Shown here piece after piece: positions 25,901 to 43,159 of a stretch of DNA of 64,000 bases (its first letter is position 1; every line of letters begins with the position of its first letter). Under the pieces are notes generated by a model, which saw only the letters and a program-made list of their open reading frames with translations, had not been told where the DNA came from and did not search any database. This stretch comes from Beaufortia kweichowensis (Eukaryota > Chordata > Actinopteri > Cypriniformes > Gastromyzontidae), in NCBI GenBank assembly GCA_019155185.1, contig CM032797.1:17570659-17634658 (forward strand), given 5' to 3'. The position numbers and the translations under genes are program-made.

Positions 25901-26149
25901 TTTGGTCGTCCTCACGTGCAGGTCTGTCAGGCGGGTGTAGCGCCCGGTCACGCCCGCAAGGGGGAAGTGTTGCGCCGCGGAGCGCGGGGGTCTCCTGCGG
26001 CTGATGGAGCCGCACTGCTCTCTGCCCGCAGCAGCCAGCGCTCTGTCCGCTCTCTGCGCCAGCGTCCGCTTATACCTCTGTATGTGATCCGACTGAGCGC
26101 ACGTGTGAAAGACCGCGAGGATAACAGCCAGTAGTCTCCAAAACATCAT
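266..26149 (-). CDS. pappa2: pappalysin-2 (PAPP-A2), 12 coding exons, 3' end outside window
   Basis: Secreted metzincin metalloprotease; in vertebrates PAPP-A2 cleaves IGF-binding proteins (IGFBP-5 and IGFBP-3) and frees IGF. Coding exons (minus): 25327-26149, 22193-23255, 14448-14596, 11491-11784, 10329-10521, 10067-10188, 7445-7627, 5850-6153, 4009-4137, 2959-3044, 993-1186, 266-379. All junctions are GT-AG and in phase, giving 1218 residues without a stop. Order: signal peptide (about 1-19), propeptide with RVRR at 188-191, laminin-G-like domain (about 225-410), LNR modules at 551-577 and 583-610, zinc site HEMGHVLGLYH at 699-709, Met-turn NYMSYT at 771-776, then the cysteine-rich C-terminal region. 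PAPPA2 rather than PAPPA is indicated by FKGVSERESC and TGDLCADTAPTPKS in the protease domain and by linkage to cop1. Human PAPP-A2 is 1791 residues, so roughly the last quarter (CCP modules, third LNR) lies left of position 1. Confidence 0.95.
380..992 (-). other. pappa2 intron 11
   Basis: AT-rich intron sequence with a short TA run near 740-755. No repeat family, RNA gene or exon-like open frame recognised. Positions 1-265 are likewise the start of the next intron with nothing recognisable. Confidence 0.6.
993..1186 (-). CDS. pappa2: pappa2 coding exon 11
   Basis: Residues 1116-1180: GQPSMCYVFEGDGVCEEFER, SVQDCGFFTPQGFSDQWAS, SHQDQRCPASRVVGEPALTQ. It matches the pappalysin EGDG(I/V)CE-FE, DCG-YTP-G and DQWA blocks. 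Acceptor CTCTCAG, donor GTATTG after CAG, phase 0 out. Confidence 0.94.
1187..2958 (-). other. pappa2 intron 10
   Basis: About 1.8 kb of AT-rich intron. No coding potential or repeat family recognised; the open frame at 2327-2548 (minus) is AT-driven and has no plausible composition. Confidence 0.6.
2959..3044 (-). CDS. pappa2: pappa2 coding exon 10
   Basis: Residues 1087-1116: TEECDDGNLLDGDGCSKKC, then HVEPGFKCDG. This is the second half of the CDDGN-DGDGCS cysteine module (DUF4215-like pattern) found in pappalysins. Acceptor CCCACAG, donor GTGAGT. Too short and split to appear as an open frame of its own. Confidence 0.92.
3162..3470. repeat. Interspersed fish repeat in pappa2 intron 9
   Basis: Begins with TTTAGCAGACGCCTTTATCC and AGCGACTTACAAATAAGAG, the reverse complement of a 3' tail very widely repeated in teleost genomes. 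It ends near AGTTGTTTCTTAAAGGTTGTG, another typical phrase of a fish repeat. The same tail (other orientation) ends the SINE at 20240-20427 and occurs at 38604-38662. Family name not certain. The rest of the intron (3045-4008) shows nothing else. Confidence 0.65.
4009..4137 (-). CDS. pappa2: pappa2 coding exon 9
   Basis: Residues 1044-1087: SDVQRNVQYLYRIQVESDAL to AYTHGEHFCGDGALQG. The last part (CGDG) begins a disulfide-rich CGDG...CDDGN...DGDGCS module completed by exon 10. The donor is GTCAGT, a weak context, but it is the only GT that keeps the phase into exon 10. Acceptor TTCTCAG. Confidence 0.86.
4946..4983 (+). repeat. (CT)n microsatellite
   Basis: About 19 uninterrupted CT units, in pappa2 intron 8 (reads as GA on the gene strand). 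A chance open frame on the minus strand here is an artefact of the repeat. Confidence 0.95.
5195..5213 (+). repeat. Short (CT)n microsatellite
   Basis: About nine CT units, roughly 210 bases from the longer CT tract and in the same intron. The rest of intron 8 (4138-5849) shows no recognisable element. Confidence 0.9.
5850..6153 (-). CDS. pappa2: pappa2 coding exon 8
   Basis: Residues 943-1044: KKAIANIMFILENGESISAG, PHHAFCDVPLTLHV, KKLEIDAVLLTSRPHNPLC, GCRPVLYRVLRDPPI. It corresponds to the central FCD(V/I)PLT and EIDA(A/V)LLTS blocks shared by PAPPA and PAPPA2. Acceptor CCCATAG, donor GTAAGA, phase 2 out. Confidence 0.93.
6154..7444 (-). other. pappa2 intron 7
   Basis: About 1.3 kb of AT-rich intron. 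I see no repeat family, RNA gene or further exon in it. Confidence 0.55.
7445..7627 (-). CDS. pappa2: pappa2 coding exon 7
   Basis: Residues 882-943: APDVYQPCEPSMQAWSPEV, ANMTTPCPQAEGCVLELRF, and LPDSLTVWITYTSAS. The donor chosen is GTGGGT after TCTGCCA, which keeps phase 1 and joins KKAIANIMFILENG of exon 8. The other possible GT (GTATTA) is out of phase. The link to exon 8 looks several residues shorter than in human. Confidence 0.88.
7880..8110. mobile_element. Small inverted-repeat element (MITE) in pappa2 intron 6
   Basis: Starts TAAAGGTGCT and ends AGCACCTTTA, a perfect 10-base inverted repeat. Both ends continue imperfectly: CATAGAAG near the left end pairs with TTCTATGG near the right. 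The internal text (AAGGAACCTTTAA, AAAGGTTCTTTGTTGTGG, GAGGAACCAAAAATGG) is that of a very abundant fish MITE. No coding capacity. Confidence 0.75.
8111..10066 (-). other. pappa2 intron 6 remainder
   Basis: About 2 kb. Stretches 8560-8960 and 9480-9920 have balanced base composition with several CpGs, unlike the AT-rich introns around them, but no exon with matching phase is visible. Possible conserved non-coding DNA; unassigned. Confidence 0.4.
10067..10188 (-). CDS. pappa2: pappa2 coding exon 6
   Basis: Residues 841-882: RDSHINCQLCDENGAFHQY to GYWTPEEAVG. The donor is GTTTGT after GTGG. An alternative GTGGGT six bases earlier would break the frame of the next exon, so the phase decides for the weaker site. 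Intron 5 upstream is only 140 bases. Confidence 0.9.
10329..10521 (-). CDS. pappa2: pappa2 coding exon 5
   Basis: Residues 777-841: DDDCTNHFTPNQAARMHCY, then LVYSNWVADRKPTPVPLAP and MVIGQDADSVSIHWLHPVSG. It forms the end of the protease domain and the start of the fibronectin-like central region. Acceptor CTTACAG, donor GTAAAG, phases 1 in and 2 out. Confidence 0.94.
10567..11322. mobile_element. Foldback-type element with long inverted ends and internal tandem repeat
   Basis: Left end ACATATCTATGGAAGCCC continues ATTTCCACCACATAA and is matched, inverted, by the right end (TTATGTGGTGGAAAT, then GGCTTCTATAGATATGT). The inverted ends are about 50 bases with few mismatches. Between them lies about 650 bases of roughly 20-base AT-rich units built on CATAATTATGAGATATAAAGT, with the last 130 bases in reversed orientation. 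The long 'open frames' here (for example 10849-11127 minus) are only the repeat being translated. It sits in pappa2 intron 4, about 45 bases from exon 5 and 170 from the catalytic exon. Confidence 0.8.
11491..11784 (-). CDS. pappa2: pappa2 coding exon 4: catalytic zinc site and Met-turn
   Basis: Residues 679-777. Contains the complete metzincin signature HEMGHVLGLYH (three zinc-ligand His and the catalytic Glu at residue 700), followed by VFKGVSERESCDDPC and TGDLCADTAPTPKS. The Met-turn NYMSYT closes the exon (Met about 773). All catalytic residues expected of an active pappalysin are present. Acceptor TTTTCAG, donor GTATGC. Confidence 0.97.
13192..13298 (+). repeat. tRNA-derived SINE, degenerate
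   Basis: Contains a good RNA polymerase III B box (AGTTCGAGTCC, 13257-13267) preceded by GGGTGACCCG and followed by GGGCGTGGCACTTTCCCAAT. The phrase 'CTTTCCC(A/G)AT-C-CACTCCC' after the B box is typical of an abundant cyprinid tRNA SINE. The A-box region is decayed. It is much more GC-rich than the intron (pappa2 intron 3, 11785-14447) around it, which otherwise shows nothing I recognise. Confidence 0.7.
14448..14596 (-). CDS. pappa2: pappa2 coding exon 3: start of metalloprotease domain
   Basis: Residues 629-679. Reads R-AYLSVKELKDLLRLNG, through FFANNSAREELAGVATWPW to AKEALTHQG. Acceptor TCTCTGCAG, donor GTAAGA. It restores the split Arg codon from exon 2 and leaves phase 1 for exon 4. This is the segment just before the zinc-binding motif in all pappalysins. 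Confidence 0.95.
19042..19160 (+). repeat. Interspersed fish repeat fragment
   Basis: Starts GGGGCGGTTTCCCAGACAGG and runs through ACTTAAGCCTAGTCCCAGAC. This wording is that of a high-copy teleost repeat ('gggcggtttcccggacaggg... taagcc-aggactag'). Fragment only; no terminal repeats visible. Confidence 0.6.
20240..20427 (+). repeat. tRNA-derived SINE (HE1-like)
   Basis: The 5' head has an A box (TAGCCTAGTGGTTAGAG) and B box (AGTTCGATTCC, 20293-20303) at tRNA spacing. The body reads GTGCCCTTGAGCAAGACACC, then GCTCCCAGTGTGCC. The tail is AAGTCGCTTTGGATAAAAGC and GTCTGCTAAATGAATAAAT. This whole layout fits the HE1-type SINEs of zebrafish and relatives. Near full length and one of the better preserved repeats here. 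Confidence 0.82.
21899..22045 (+). repeat. Interspersed repeat fragment ('tcatttattcaccctcatg' family)
   Basis: Reads TCATTTATTCACCCTCATGT, then GTGAGTAAATGATGATGAATTTTAATT, the two inverted-looking arms of a very abundant cyprinid non-autonomous DNA element. A longer copy lies at 42206-42464 and a small end fragment at 61030-61065. Confidence 0.65.
22193..23255 (-). CDS. pappa2: pappa2 coding exon 2: LamG domain and LNR1-LNR2
   Basis: Residues 275-629, the largest exon. It opens with GVFDNCSYPLSDKGW, which completes the LamG-like fold begun in exon 1, and continues through VCDNPDIALSYN into the prodomain-like linker. Two Lin-12/Notch repeats follow: CHIAKVGNRHCDPEC...GGDC (551-577) and CYNWKRRDGICDPEC...DGDCC (583-610). 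In this family LNR modules bind calcium and help set substrate specificity. It ends CFDPESSQR before GTGAGC. The acceptor is TTTTCAG; the split Gly codon joins exon 1 in phase 1. Confidence 0.95.
23256..25326 (-). other. pappa2 intron 1
   Basis: 2.1 kb. No exon or repeat recognised. The open frame at 24300-24638 (minus) has no recognisable domain and is not flanked by usable splice sites in phase; I treat it as chance. Confidence 0.5.
25327..26149 (-). CDS. pappa2: pappa2 coding exon 1: signal peptide, propeptide, start of LamG
   Basis: Residues 1-275. I chose the ATG-ATG pair at 26144-26149 because it opens a good signal peptide (MMFWRLLAVILAVFHTC). An in-frame ATG 48 bases upstream would put a charged segment in front of it and is less likely. 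The propeptide is basic and poorly conserved; RVRR (188-191) is a furin-type site at about the place where human PAPP-A2 is processed. After it the LamG-like domain starts (TALYFSGQAERL, WVKPEGGQNNPAIIAG). The donor GTGGGT follows GCAG and leaves phase 1. A CAG just upstream of the start (TTCTCAG) could be an acceptor for a non-coding 5' exon, as in human. Confidence 0.93.
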
Positions 26150-27104
26150 TTTATTGCTGAGAATCTTTATTACGTGAGTGGTAACTTTAGTTTTCAAAAA
26201 TGGAAATTTGTTTGTTTGCTTGTTTAAGAAGGGAAAGGGTACAATTAAATCTTGTTTTATCTCTAAAATAGTCTGGGATATGTATAAAATGTTTCTTTTA
26301 TATGCAGTGTGGTTTCCATTGCATGCACATTACAAAAACAGTAGTTTTATTTCTTTGGGTATTCAGTCAGATGTTTGTCAGTGCATTAAAGTGGATATAA
26401 TCATCAGCTTCTTCTCCTTGTCTGCTTACAATTTATGTGCAATTGGATGTTCCAAATAACGGGTCACCGACCGTAAATTGCATTTACTTTTTTCTTTCGT
26501 CAAGTCCAAAAAGAATATTTTCTGTCTTATGGACCTCCATGTTCAGTGCGCATCAGACATTGTCTAAGTAAAGCCTAATTGTAATTTACTTGTTTTGTTC
26601 ATTTACGCGCGGATTATTGCATCCTCATTTCCCGAACAAATTGCTCGTTGATTCAGCCAAACTGTTGTGTCCAGACTTACATAGCTTGGTGTCTGTAAAG
26701 TGTACGATTCACTGAATAAATCCCCGCTTTGGCAAGATGTAGCGCTGGATGAAGGTTATTTGAGGTTTCGCCACCTCTCACCAGTGCGCAATGGGTCGCC
26801 TCCAAACGCCTGTGGTTACTGGTAATCCTGCGTAAAAGCGTTTAATAAGTCAAAAAGGTCTGCCGGTTTTTAATTTAACAGTGATGTGATTCATATAACA
26901 GGGTGCTGTGAAAATCCCCCTTAAAAGATTTTTATTTTCTTAAAATGTAAATCAATATCCAAAAAGGTACTGGAAGTAAATTGTTCTTTTTGTCATGATG
27001 GATTTATCCTCTGCTCATGCTGGTTGTCTCATAGTGAAATGATATGAGGTGTGCAGCCGGTTTCCAATAAAAAAGGGTTTTGGATCACGTTCAGTTGATG
27101 CAGA

Positions 27105-27165
27105 AACTCCTCTTGCGCGCCGCGCGTCTATATTCCCAGCCGCGCTGCCGCTGCGCTCCACGACA
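27105..27165 (-). promoter_or_regulatory. CpG-rich candidate core promoter of pappa2
   Basis: A short run dense in CpG (GCGCGCCGCGCG, CCGCGCTGCCGCTGCGC) stands out in otherwise AT-rich DNA about 1 kb upstream of the pappa2 start codon. On the minus strand it includes GGGAATATAGACGCG, a weak TATA-like match. The position suits a pappa2 5' untranslated first exon, but no transcript evidence is available from sequence alone. Confidence 0.35.
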
Positions 27166-27169
27166 GATT

Positions 27170-30100
27170 TGCTGAAGATCAAACTAACGCGCTAAACGTT
27201 TTATCTGTTTCCTCCAGCCTGACATCACAAACCCAACCCCTAACTCAACCATTAGGAAAGAAAACTTCACCTAGGTCCAACCCAGCGGCTAGCATGCATT
27301 TATCCACTCTCACTTTCTCTTCAATTTCTATTGACATCTAGCTGCTACACCTACTTCTGAACTGTAGAGACAAGAGGAGACGCACATCTGTCTGACACGT
27401 GAAGAGGGAAGCGGCTAAAACTCCGCAGATGTAGGAAAAGACAAGTGAAAAATGTGTAAACACTTTAAACAAGGATGGACTTATGACCAGTTTCCATGCC
27501 CTCTTTGTCTTACGGACCAAAAGTTAATGAAAATGACTAAAAGATGCTAAAGGAAAAGGCGCAAAGACAGGTGGATCTTTGGATTGCAATTCATTTTTTC
27601 AATAAGTTATACATAAAGCCTTAAAATCATTACATTACATTGTAAATGTAATAAAATAAATTAAATTGTTCTAAAGCAGCTCATTTAGCATTTTTTTAGT
27701 CTATGGTTACAAGAAAAAACTTTGGAAATTTGTATTCAAGTAGGCTATTCAAAAGAAACACTTGATTTGCTTGGCTCAGAGAAAGAGCTTTTAAAGATTA
27801 TGCATGAAAAACTAAACATACAAATAAAGTAAAAGTCTCCAATGTTTTTTTTTTTTTTTTTTAGAAAATCTGTATAATATATGAGAGCAATAAATTTACA
27901 GTAATAAATAATTCTGATTGTTAAGATGTTAAAAAACTCACCAGAGCACTTTAGAGATCTCAAAGAGATTGTCACACTTGTCTGCGTATCTGCAAATCAA
28001 CTTAAATTATTGATATATTTATGATTTCTTTTGTTTAGAAATAGTTGTTAGTTCAGTCTTTTGACTCTCCTCCGGTCATATGAAGACGTGCAGTTTGGGG
28101 AAGCCACCATGGTTTCCATTGTCATTATAATTACCATCACTATAATGACCAGTGACTATATCCTAAACAAGAAAAAAGTGTAAAAAATTCTTAGTAAATT
28201 AAAATTAGTCATGTTTCTGATTATACATAAAAAATGGTGTATTGTATATCCATCTGTTCAATTCTTTGCAAAGTATCCTATTTCAAAAGCAATCCTACTG
28301 TTTGTGTAATGTACTACAAATTATGAAGCACTATTGTATAATCACATTAAACTACTTAAATACTTATTGGCAACATTTACTTCCAAAAATGTCAAAGAAT
28401 TCACAGTTCAAACAGGTCAGTGCAGCACAACAGAGCTTGCCTGCCAGATTTTAATGTGTGGTGTGGGTACCTTTACTGTTTTGTACAGTGAATAATAGCC
28501 CTGAAACAGAATGCAGGGGTGCAGGTGCATATAGAGTTATGTGATTTGGAAGTGAGTAGATTTGTGAGCATCTAACTCAACAACATAGCACTACTCACAA
28601 CACATAATGTAATGGCCAAAAAGTTGGATATGCTGCTGTTTAATTTCCAAAACGCACCAGTTTTTCGCCTCACTGTTTTTGTCAGGCTCAATTTGCAAAC
28701 AGCCCCGACTTGGGGTAACTGGCAGTTATGGCAGAGGCCCCTTTAGGGGTAGAAAGGGTCCTAACAGTGGGAGGTAAGAATTCCGCAACCGGTCTGAGGA
28801 TCCGCCTGCAAAACATTCAGCTTTTTTGTATAAAGTGCTTTGAGATACAGCTGCAACTGTGTAAAAAAAAGTGAATGGCCGCTCCCGGGCCTCACCCCCC
28901 ACTGCAAAGGACCTCGAAGAGATTATCCTTCATTTGAGGCTGCCCTACCCCAGTCCAATTCTAAGTGACCAGAAAACGCTATAGGAAAATCCGACCTGAT
29001 GTGCTGGACAAATAACCAGATCCTAGTTCAGAGTCCAAAGGTGACCGCCAAAGTCAAATCAAGAGAAAATCAAAAAAGACAGTATAAATCCTTTGCGAAT
29101 ATGTAGTACATTTTCTATAAGTGACAGAACGGTTGGGAGACAAAACCAACCTCCATGAAAGAGCAGAACATTTCACAGAATAGATATTTGAAAAGATACA
29201 GGGAAGCAGGTGTGCACTGTGTGAACTATAACGTCATTTCCTAGTTAGTCATGGCTGGCTTGGCTTTAAGACTGGATTATACGCAGAGAGCATCTGACTG
29301 CATTTTTTCTTTATTTTCCCCCTTGTGTTCTAAATATGGCCTACATCAAAATGATCTCGGTGGACTGATTTGCTTTTTCAGAGAAAGTAGTCACCGGTCA
29401 AAAACCCAGATCTCAAACCCAGCCTTTTTCTAACCATCTTTTAAGAGTCTGTTAAGTGCAGTGGTCATTTTTGTGCATCAAATACAGTGCATCTATATGA
29501 CTGTCTGTGTTTGTGTGTGTGCATATGTGTGGGTTGGCGGGCAGGAGGTGGACAGCTGGTATTTGTTACTCATTTTCTGCATTGCCCATTAATATCAAAG
29601 ACAGGAATTTGATCAAATTAACATGCCGAGCGTTTTAAAAGATTTTACATAGTTGTTTTCAGGGTCCTTGGATCTTCAATGATTGGTAAGCATGTCTCAG
29701 TCTTGCAGTACATTTTGTGTGTCTCATTTTTTAACCATATTAAGCAAGACAATAATGTAACTAATGCTGGCCCTTCAGCAAAAGATTAACAATAGAACTC
29801 ATATTTCCTTTTTATAGGAACATAGACATGGATTCAGCATGATAATAGCACAATATTGGCATGTATTTACCACTTTCTCTCCAAAATACATACTAACATT
29901 AGCCAATCAGTAAAATATCTTCAATATATTTGAAGTGTATTATCATTTTAACAGGGTTTATTTCTCCCTTTAGAACCATAACAGAAGCACCAGAGATATA
30001 TAAATGTTTGCAATGTTTATCCCATTTGTAACCGAGACGCAGAACTGGCCAATGTGTGAGGATACAACTCATCCAGACAAGTTGAGCCTAACCTATTTTG

Positions 30101-31600
30101 TTAACTGAGTTAACAATGCCAGCCACAAAGCTTAATTTTGAATTAGATTTTAAGTGTGAAAATAAAGAACATCTGAGGCTTTGAAGTTCAGTCCATTAAT
30201 AAGCAGGTCAAGTAAGGAGAGCAATGCTGTAATTACTACGCTGCATGGGAAAAATGATCTACTTTGTCTAAAGAACAATACTGGAGTACAACATTACTAC
30301 TGCGGGCAAAGCTTCTCTTTTTTAAGTACCGGTACATATTGTCAAGCATTTATGTACATAGCAGGGCTAGTTGTCACGCAGGGTGTCTATAAGGGTTGTC
30401 AGGGTGTCAAATGTCCAATTATGTCTAACAAATGTTTTCGCAAACAGTGGTCTGTATGATCATTTCAAACACCTTGTTCAATAATAATGCGTGTGAATTC
30501 TGATCTCCAAATAAAAATGTCAATATTGTCATATTTTTGCTATGACTCTTGGATAAACAGGTACAGACAATATACATGCAAACCAAAATCTTTTACGTAC
30601 ACTGTTTTTATGTCTGCTGCACCTTACTTTTTGATTGTATACTATTCATTGTGGTTTTGGAAAGAAACATGTTACAGGTACCGATATCATATTGCAAAAA
30701 AGGACAATTAATAAGTGCTGCTTAAAAGTAGTCAGAATGGTATATAAAAACAAGGCTATGTATGTAAGATTTACTGTACAGGTGTCCTTCGGTCAGATTA
30801 TTGTATTCTGCAAGATATCCACCAAGATTTACAAATGACCACTTTTTCCAGCCTATATGAGCAATAAAGGAAACTATATACTATGCATAATTGTGCGCCA
30901 TCAATAAAGAATGCAGCACTTATAATTTTATATCAACTAAGAATACAATTTAGCTTAAACATAGCTGTTAAAAACAACAGCAAACAAATGAATAAATACA
31001 GTATAACAATACTGAACATATAAAGTTATTTTATATACCCAATGCAACACAAGTGACAATTCAATTTTTAATGCTGTTTGTTAAGGTAAATAAGTTATTG
31101 TGTTTTTTAAGTATATGTTTGAAAATAAATGTTCAGTGGGAACAAATAGATATGGATGGATACCTCAGTGCCCATGCCTAAATCCCTGTTTGTACCATTT
31201 CTAATGTTAATAACTCCCCCTGCTGTGTGAAATGAAAACTTCATCAGACATCTAGAGCAATACATATTTACCTGCTGCTGTCAATTTATAAATGAACTTT
31301 GTTCACTACAAATCATGCATAGTGTATCTGGCAGATATAAACTCAAAAATCTATCAAGTACAAATCTTAATTTAACATTTATAAATAATTTTGTTTCTCA
31401 TAAAAAAGCACCAGGTTAGTCCTGGACAGATTTGAGATTGCATTGCTTATAATGAATATTACAGCAGTTTTTAGGGAGAAAAAAAATCAGAGCAGATAAT
31501 TCATGTAAAGAGTCATTCTCAATCTTTCACCTGTTTCTGTACACAAGCACAAGCTTAGATCGGTATGAATTTCCATGTTGATTTAGACTGCCATGATCTA
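27170..31600. other. Intergenic DNA between pappa2 and cop1
   Basis: No gene recognised. Mostly AT-rich, with an 18-base poly-T tract near 27845-27862. The stretch 28680-29010 is unusually complex and GC-richer (for example GGCCGCTCCCGGGCCTCACC) but no family is recognised. Confidence 0.5.
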
Positions 31601-31771
31601 GCTCAGAGTTTTCCATCCTAGTCCTGGGGGAACCCTAAAACTCTATCACATTTTGTATAGTTCCCTCATCTGACGCACATGATTTAACATCATTAGGAGA
31701 CACAGCAAGATATAAGGGAGACACAAAATGTGCAATACTAGTGGTCCTTCAGGACTGGTTTGGGAACAGTG
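31601..31771 (+). repeat. Interspersed fish repeat
   Basis: Begins GCTCAGAGTTTTCCATCCTA, then GTCCTGGGGGAACCC, and ends CCTTCAGGACTGGTTTGGGA ACAGTG. The two ends are imperfect inverted repeats ('tcctggtcctggaggg' / 'ccctccaggac-ggtttggga'), as in a high-copy zebrafish repeat. Internal sequence ACATTTTGTATAGTTCCCTC agrees. Confidence 0.7.
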
Positions 31772-31998
31772 ATAAAATGTACTGGCCATGCTGTTACAGA
31801 TTGCTGTAAAATATCTATCACAACATGTTCATTTTTGCTTTCTTGTTATTCAATAAATCATTTTAATAAAAAAAGAACAAAAACTAACATATCTACACTG
31901 ATGTGAGTAGACATATATTTTGGGAAAATGTTGGGATTGAGCATCGTCTTTTATTAACAATATCCTGAAATGCATGGAAACAACCCACTATAAACATA

Positions 31999-33581
31999 CA
32001 GTCAAGCCCGAAATTATTCATACCCCTGGCAAATTCTGACTTAAAGTTACTTTTATTCAACCAGCAAGTTTTCTCTTGATTAGAAATGACACGGGCGTCT
32101 CCCAGAAGATAATAAGACTTTTCATTGTGGAAAAAATTATTACTCATCTTTTATTTACATTTGAACAAAAAGTGGCATGTCCAAAATTATTCATACCCTT
32201 TGCAAACTGTCACAGTCTATGGGAAAATCCAAAGTTCTGTACCATTCCAAATAGTCCAAGCTGTTCTAAAGCATCCTAATTACCCTGATTCATTGGGAAC
32301 AGCTGTTTTAATCAACTCAACAGGTGAAAAACAGAAGCTCTCTGCTGTTGGTTTGTGGACAGTCATGGCTAAGACAAAGGAGCTCACTGAGGACCTGCGG
32401 CTGCACATTGTGCTGCTCACAAGTCAGGAAAGGGCTATAAGACCATATCTAAATGTTTTGAAGTTTCAGTGGCTACAGTGCAAAGTATTATTAAAAAATA
32501 CAAGATGTTCCACACTGTGAATCTCAGAGGATTGTGGTCGGAAGCCAAAAGTGACACATGTGCTGGCCAGGAGGATAGTGAGAGAGGTAAAAAAGAATCC
32601 AAGAATCACCACCAAGGCCATCCTGATGAATCTGGGCTCTGCTGGTGGCAACATCTCAAGGCAGACAGTCCAACGGACACTGCACACCGCTGGGTTCAAC
32701 GGACACAGACCAAGGAGGACACCACTTCTCCAGATAAGGCACACAAAAGCCCGCTTGGCCTTTACAAATGCTCATCTGGACAAAGAAAACTTCTGGTCTT
32801 CTGTTTTATGGTCAGATGAAACAAAAATTGAATTGTTTGGCCACAATGATGTAGCCTTCATTTGGAATCAAATCACATGAAGCCTTCAACCCTAAGAACA
32901 CCATCAAACATGGTGGTGGGAACCTAATGTTTTGGGGGTGTTTTTCAGCCAGTGGACCAGGGAACCTATTCACAGTAAACGGCACCATGAAAAAGGAGCA
33001 ATACATCAAAATTCTCAACAACAACATCAGGCAGTCCGCAGAGAAACTTGGCCTTGGGCACCAGTGGACATTTCAGCATGATAACGACCCAAAACACACA
33101 GCAAAAGTGGTGAAGAAATGGTTAGCAGACAAAAACATTAACGTTTGCAGTGGCCCAGCCAGAGTCCTGACTTAAATCCAATTGAGAATCTGTGGAGGGA
33201 GCTAAAGATCAGTGTGATGGCAAGGAGACCCTCCAACCTGAAAGAGTGGGAGCTCATCGCTAAAGATGAATGGGCAAAAATATCAGTGGAGACATGCAAT
33301 AAGTTGGTCAGCAATTCTAGGATACGTTTGATTGCTGTAATAGCCAATAAAGGCTTTTCTATTGATTTATTGAGAAGGGTATGAATAATTTTGGACATGC
33401 CACTTTTTGTTCAAATGTAAATAAAAGATGAGTAATATTTTTTTCCACAATGATGCCTCTTGTACATCGTCTTCTAGGAGACACCTGTGTCATTTCTAAT
33501 CAAGAAAAAAACTTGCTGGTTGAATAAAAGTAACTTTAAGTCAGAATTTGCCTGGGGTATGAATAATTTCAGGCTTGACTG
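31999..33581 (+). mobile_element. Tc1/mariner transposon, full length, inactive
   Basis: Bounded by perfect CAGTCAAGCC / GGCTTGACTG ends and flanked by TA at 31997-31998 and 33582-33583, the Tc1 target duplication. The terminal inverted repeats are about 210 bases and carry an outer and an inner copy of AAATTATTCATACCC at each end, the IR/DR layout of fish Tc1-like elements. Length 1583, normal for the family. It lies in the pappa2-cop1 intergenic region. The internal transposase gene is broken (separate entry). The ends are well matched, so it could in principle be mobilised only by an outside transposase. Confidence 0.95.
32365..33384 (+). pseudogene. Tc1-type transposase pseudogene
   Basis: A single DDE transposase reading is scattered over three frames. 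Pieces: MAKTKELTEDLRL (from 32365), the helix-turn-helix part ATVQSIIKKYK (32472 on), ARRIVREVKKNPRITTKAIL to LWSDETKIELFG (32563-32880), MFWGCFSASGPGN to FQHDNDPKHTAKV (32927-33135), and WPSQSPDLNPIENLWRELK to VIANKGFS (33148-33365). The DNA-binding region and all three catalytic acidic positions of the DD34E type (SDE, DND, ENL) are visible, but at least four frame changes and a stop after FIWNQIT interrupt it. Not functional. Confidence 0.92.
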
Positions 33582-34079
33582 TATAACCTACATGGCAAAA
33601 CATTGAAGCCTTACACAAACAAACTGCATTCAGCACAATAATGATTGTTATTTCAAAACAACTCACCTTTTTAGATGGAGGAAGATTGCATTGATGATGT
33701 CCACTCACAGCTGGATCTGAAGAGACTGATGGAGATCAACACTAAAGCTCATAAACACCAATGTACCTCATGTTCCCCAAACGCCTACCAATTGTCCTGG
33801 GACTTCTGGCAACCCAATTATTATTTTAAATGTTTTGATTTAAACATTTCACATGCTTTTATGCGTTTTACAATACATAGATAATTCAGTCTTATATGAC
33901 AATACACTGACAAAAATGAACCATTGTCACACTACATGAGATTTGTGGTACAACTATTGCAACACAAATGCTAATCAATCTACCAAACACGGTTATTACA
34001 CTTTTACATAATAAAAGCATCGTTAACGATCCAACAATTTGAGAAATCAACACACGCTGTGTGGCCTGATTTGTGCAGT

Positions 34080-34439
34080 TTTCCTCCACGCCGGCAGATG
34101 GCGACGATCATCGCGTCCACTCAGGGAAGTTCTCGCGTGAACATCCTGCAGAGAGCGGAGTGAAATCTGTAAAGCCCTCAGAGTTGTCAACAAATCTCCA
34201 CGGAGTGCCATATTCACATTTGCACACGAACAGACCCAATGCTCATTTCTTACATGCAGAAGCCCCTTAGGCGTGCTCACGAAAGCGCCCTTTAGTTCCT
34301 GGTTGAAGTTTCGCAGTGTTTTTTTCGTAGCTCTGTCGCTTAGCTGGTTAGCGTAGCCCCCGCAGCCGTCCGGATGCGGTGAAGCCCCGCAGCTTTAGCT
34401 TCAGCTCTGGCCTTTCGACGTGCACAAGCGGCTTCAACC
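34080..34439 (+). promoter_or_regulatory. cop1: CpG-rich promoter and 5' UTR of cop1
   Basis: CpG density jumps at about 34085 and stays high into exon 1, typical of a housekeeping CpG-island promoter. A YY1-like AGATGGCG (34096-34103) and TCTCGCG (34131-34137) are present; both motifs are common at TATA-less promoters. No TATA box is seen. The exact start site is unknown. The start codon at 34440 has an A at -3 (CAACCATG). Confidence 0.65.

Positions 34440-43159
<8,720 letters not shown>

Noticed and set aside
25590..26134. Overlapping plus-strand open frames of 113-116 codons
   Set aside because: Antisense shadows of pappa2 exon 1, which is GC-rich and therefore stop-poor on both strands.
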